7,506 nucleotides of DNA, from positions 1-7,506 of the forward strand of contig JAKAHQ010000076.1 in NCBI GenBank assembly GCA_021814855.1, read 5' to 3'. This document shows, one piece after another, positions 6,617 to 7,506 of this stretch (position 1 is the stretch's first letter; each line of letters begins with the position of its first letter). The position numbers and the translations under genes are program-made. This stretch comes from Bacteroidota bacterium (lineage in GTDB: Bacteria; Bacteroidota; Ignavibacteria; Ignavibacteriales; Melioribacteraceae). Below the pieces are notes generated by a model. The model did not search any database. It saw only the letters and a list, made by a program, of their open reading frames with translations, and was not told the origin of the DNA.

Positions 6617-7506
6617 AGCGAAGAGATTTTTTTCAGCATCCGTTCGATAAACTCATCTACAACTTCATCCGGTACTCCATCGATGTGATTGGATTTTAAA
6701 CGCATGTCGCATTGATCGTTTATATAATCGATCAAAACAAATTTATGGTCCTTTGTCAATGCAATCTCCGTAGAGAAATAATCCAGCCCGGTAATTCTTG
6801 CAAGCATTGAAGTAATTCTCACAAGAGGAAGTAAATTAAACCTGGCAATCTCTCGTTTTGTTACCCGTTTATAAATATGAGTCTGATCATCCCACCATGT
6901 AGGAATAGGCCGGTCGAAGGCCCAAATTACCCTGAACCACGCACGGCGCCCGTTTATCTTTCTTGGTAGAATCTTCTCCTGAATTAAATACTTCTCAAAT
7001 GGATTATTTATTCTTTCATTTTGTATCGCTTCGATTGTCATAGCGTTTTTAATAACGCCTTCTCCGCCGCCTGAAATCAACGCCGGCTTAATTACAAACG
7101 GAAAATTCAGACCCTCAAGATCATTTATAGTAAGCTTTAATTCCGGTTGATGATTGTACGATGGCACTAAAAAAGTTTTCGGCAGCTGGCATTTCTTACG
7201 AAGAAGTCTTTTATGCATTTTACATTTATCGATTGCTCTTACAACTTTGTCATGCGGATTAATGATAACGCCTTTTCTTCTACGAATTAATTGCGCCGCT
7301 TGAAGAAAATTTGGATCCTCGTCCGATGCCCGGTCCATGTACGCTTTGAAATGGATATCTTTATTCTTAATCCCGTCAATTACTTCTTGAAGATTGTAAC
7401 GATTGATTATAAAAGTTTTCAATCCTTTACCCTGAAACAATTCTTCAATTCTGTCGAGGAATTCTTTATCGTATTCCCAAGTAAATGATACCGCTAAATC
7501 GAATAT
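6613..7506 (-). CDS. ATP-grasp family protein (partial, N-terminus outside window)
   Basis: At least 297 residues are visible; the frame is open to the right edge, so the true start lies beyond 7506. Reading from the edge, FDLAVSFTWEYDKEFLDRIE looks like a genuine N-terminal segment, so only a few residues may be missing. An in-frame TTG at 7440 is not the start. The ATP-grasp core is visible (edge numbering): FPFVIKPA (135-142) with the nucleotide-binding lysine, the flexible Gly-rich loop SGGGEG (145-150), YLIQEKI (173-179), and IDYINDQCDMR (259-269), matching the acidic/Asn metal-binding end of the fold. ATP-grasp enzymes typically join a carboxylate to an amine or thiol through an acyl-phosphate; RimK-like ligases are the nearest type I can name. 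The substrate is unknown. The region about 75-115, with RRRKGVIINPHDKVVRAIDK, resembles the part before the ATP-grasp core in such ligases. It converges on rsgA with a 4-base overlap, which says nothing firm about function. Confidence 0.8.
   Translation of the reverse strand: MFDLAVSFTWEYDKEFLDRIEELFQGKGLKTFIINRYNLQEVIDGIKNKDIHFKAYMDRASDEDPNFLQAAQLIRRRKGVIINPHDKVVRAIDKCKMHKRLLRKKCQLPKTFLVPSYNHQPELKLTINDLEGLNFPFVIKPALISGGGEGVIKNAMTIEAIQNERINNPFEKYLIQEKILPRKINGRRAWFRVIWAFDRPIPTWWDDQTHIYKRVTKREIARFNLLPLVRITSMLARITGLDYFSTEIALTKDHKFVLIDYINDQCDMRLKSNHIDGVPDEVVDEFIERMLKKISSL

Overview
The window looks like an ordinary chromosomal stretch from an AT-rich, Gram-negative bacterium of the Bacteroidota/Chlorobi (FCB) group. 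An Ignavibacteria-type genome is my best guess. The evidence is: several secreted proteins cleaved at an A|Q signal-peptidase site; outer-membrane beta-barrels ending in Phe, including an OmpP1/FadL-type protein; an RsgA whose sequence style resembles that group; and two promoters that fit both the sigma-70 pattern and the Bacteroidota TTG-N20-TAnnTTTG pattern. The lineage is inferred from protein style, not from a marker gene.

Layout. Positions 1-426 (minus) hold the N-terminal part of a secreted protein that runs off the left edge. A 258-base divergent intergenic region follows. Next comes cysS (685-2112, plus), encoding cysteinyl-tRNA synthetase with all zinc ligands and the HIGH and KMSKS motifs. 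Positions 2171-5583 (plus) hold three cell-envelope genes: a YjbH-like outer-membrane protein, a very tyrosine-rich lipoprotein with an Arg/Gly/Ser/Asn tail, and an OmpP1/FadL-type barrel. The last two are 53 bases apart and are probably co-transcribed. This block ends at a strong intrinsic terminator (5620-5647). rsgA (5663-6616, plus) starts immediately after it. An ATP-grasp gene (6613-7506, minus) converges on rsgA, shares its stop-codon bases and runs off the right edge.

Most notable points. rsgA has no ATG, GTG or TTG at its proper start. Its conserved N-terminal OB-fold can only be read from an ATT codon placed four bases after a perfect GGAGG. The best rsgA promoter is built into the terminator of the upstream operon, with the -35 just upstream of the hairpin and the -10 in its stem and loop. 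The tyrosine-rich lipoprotein is an uncharacterised surface protein with striking composition. I found no mobile element, CRISPR array, tRNA, rRNA or defence system.
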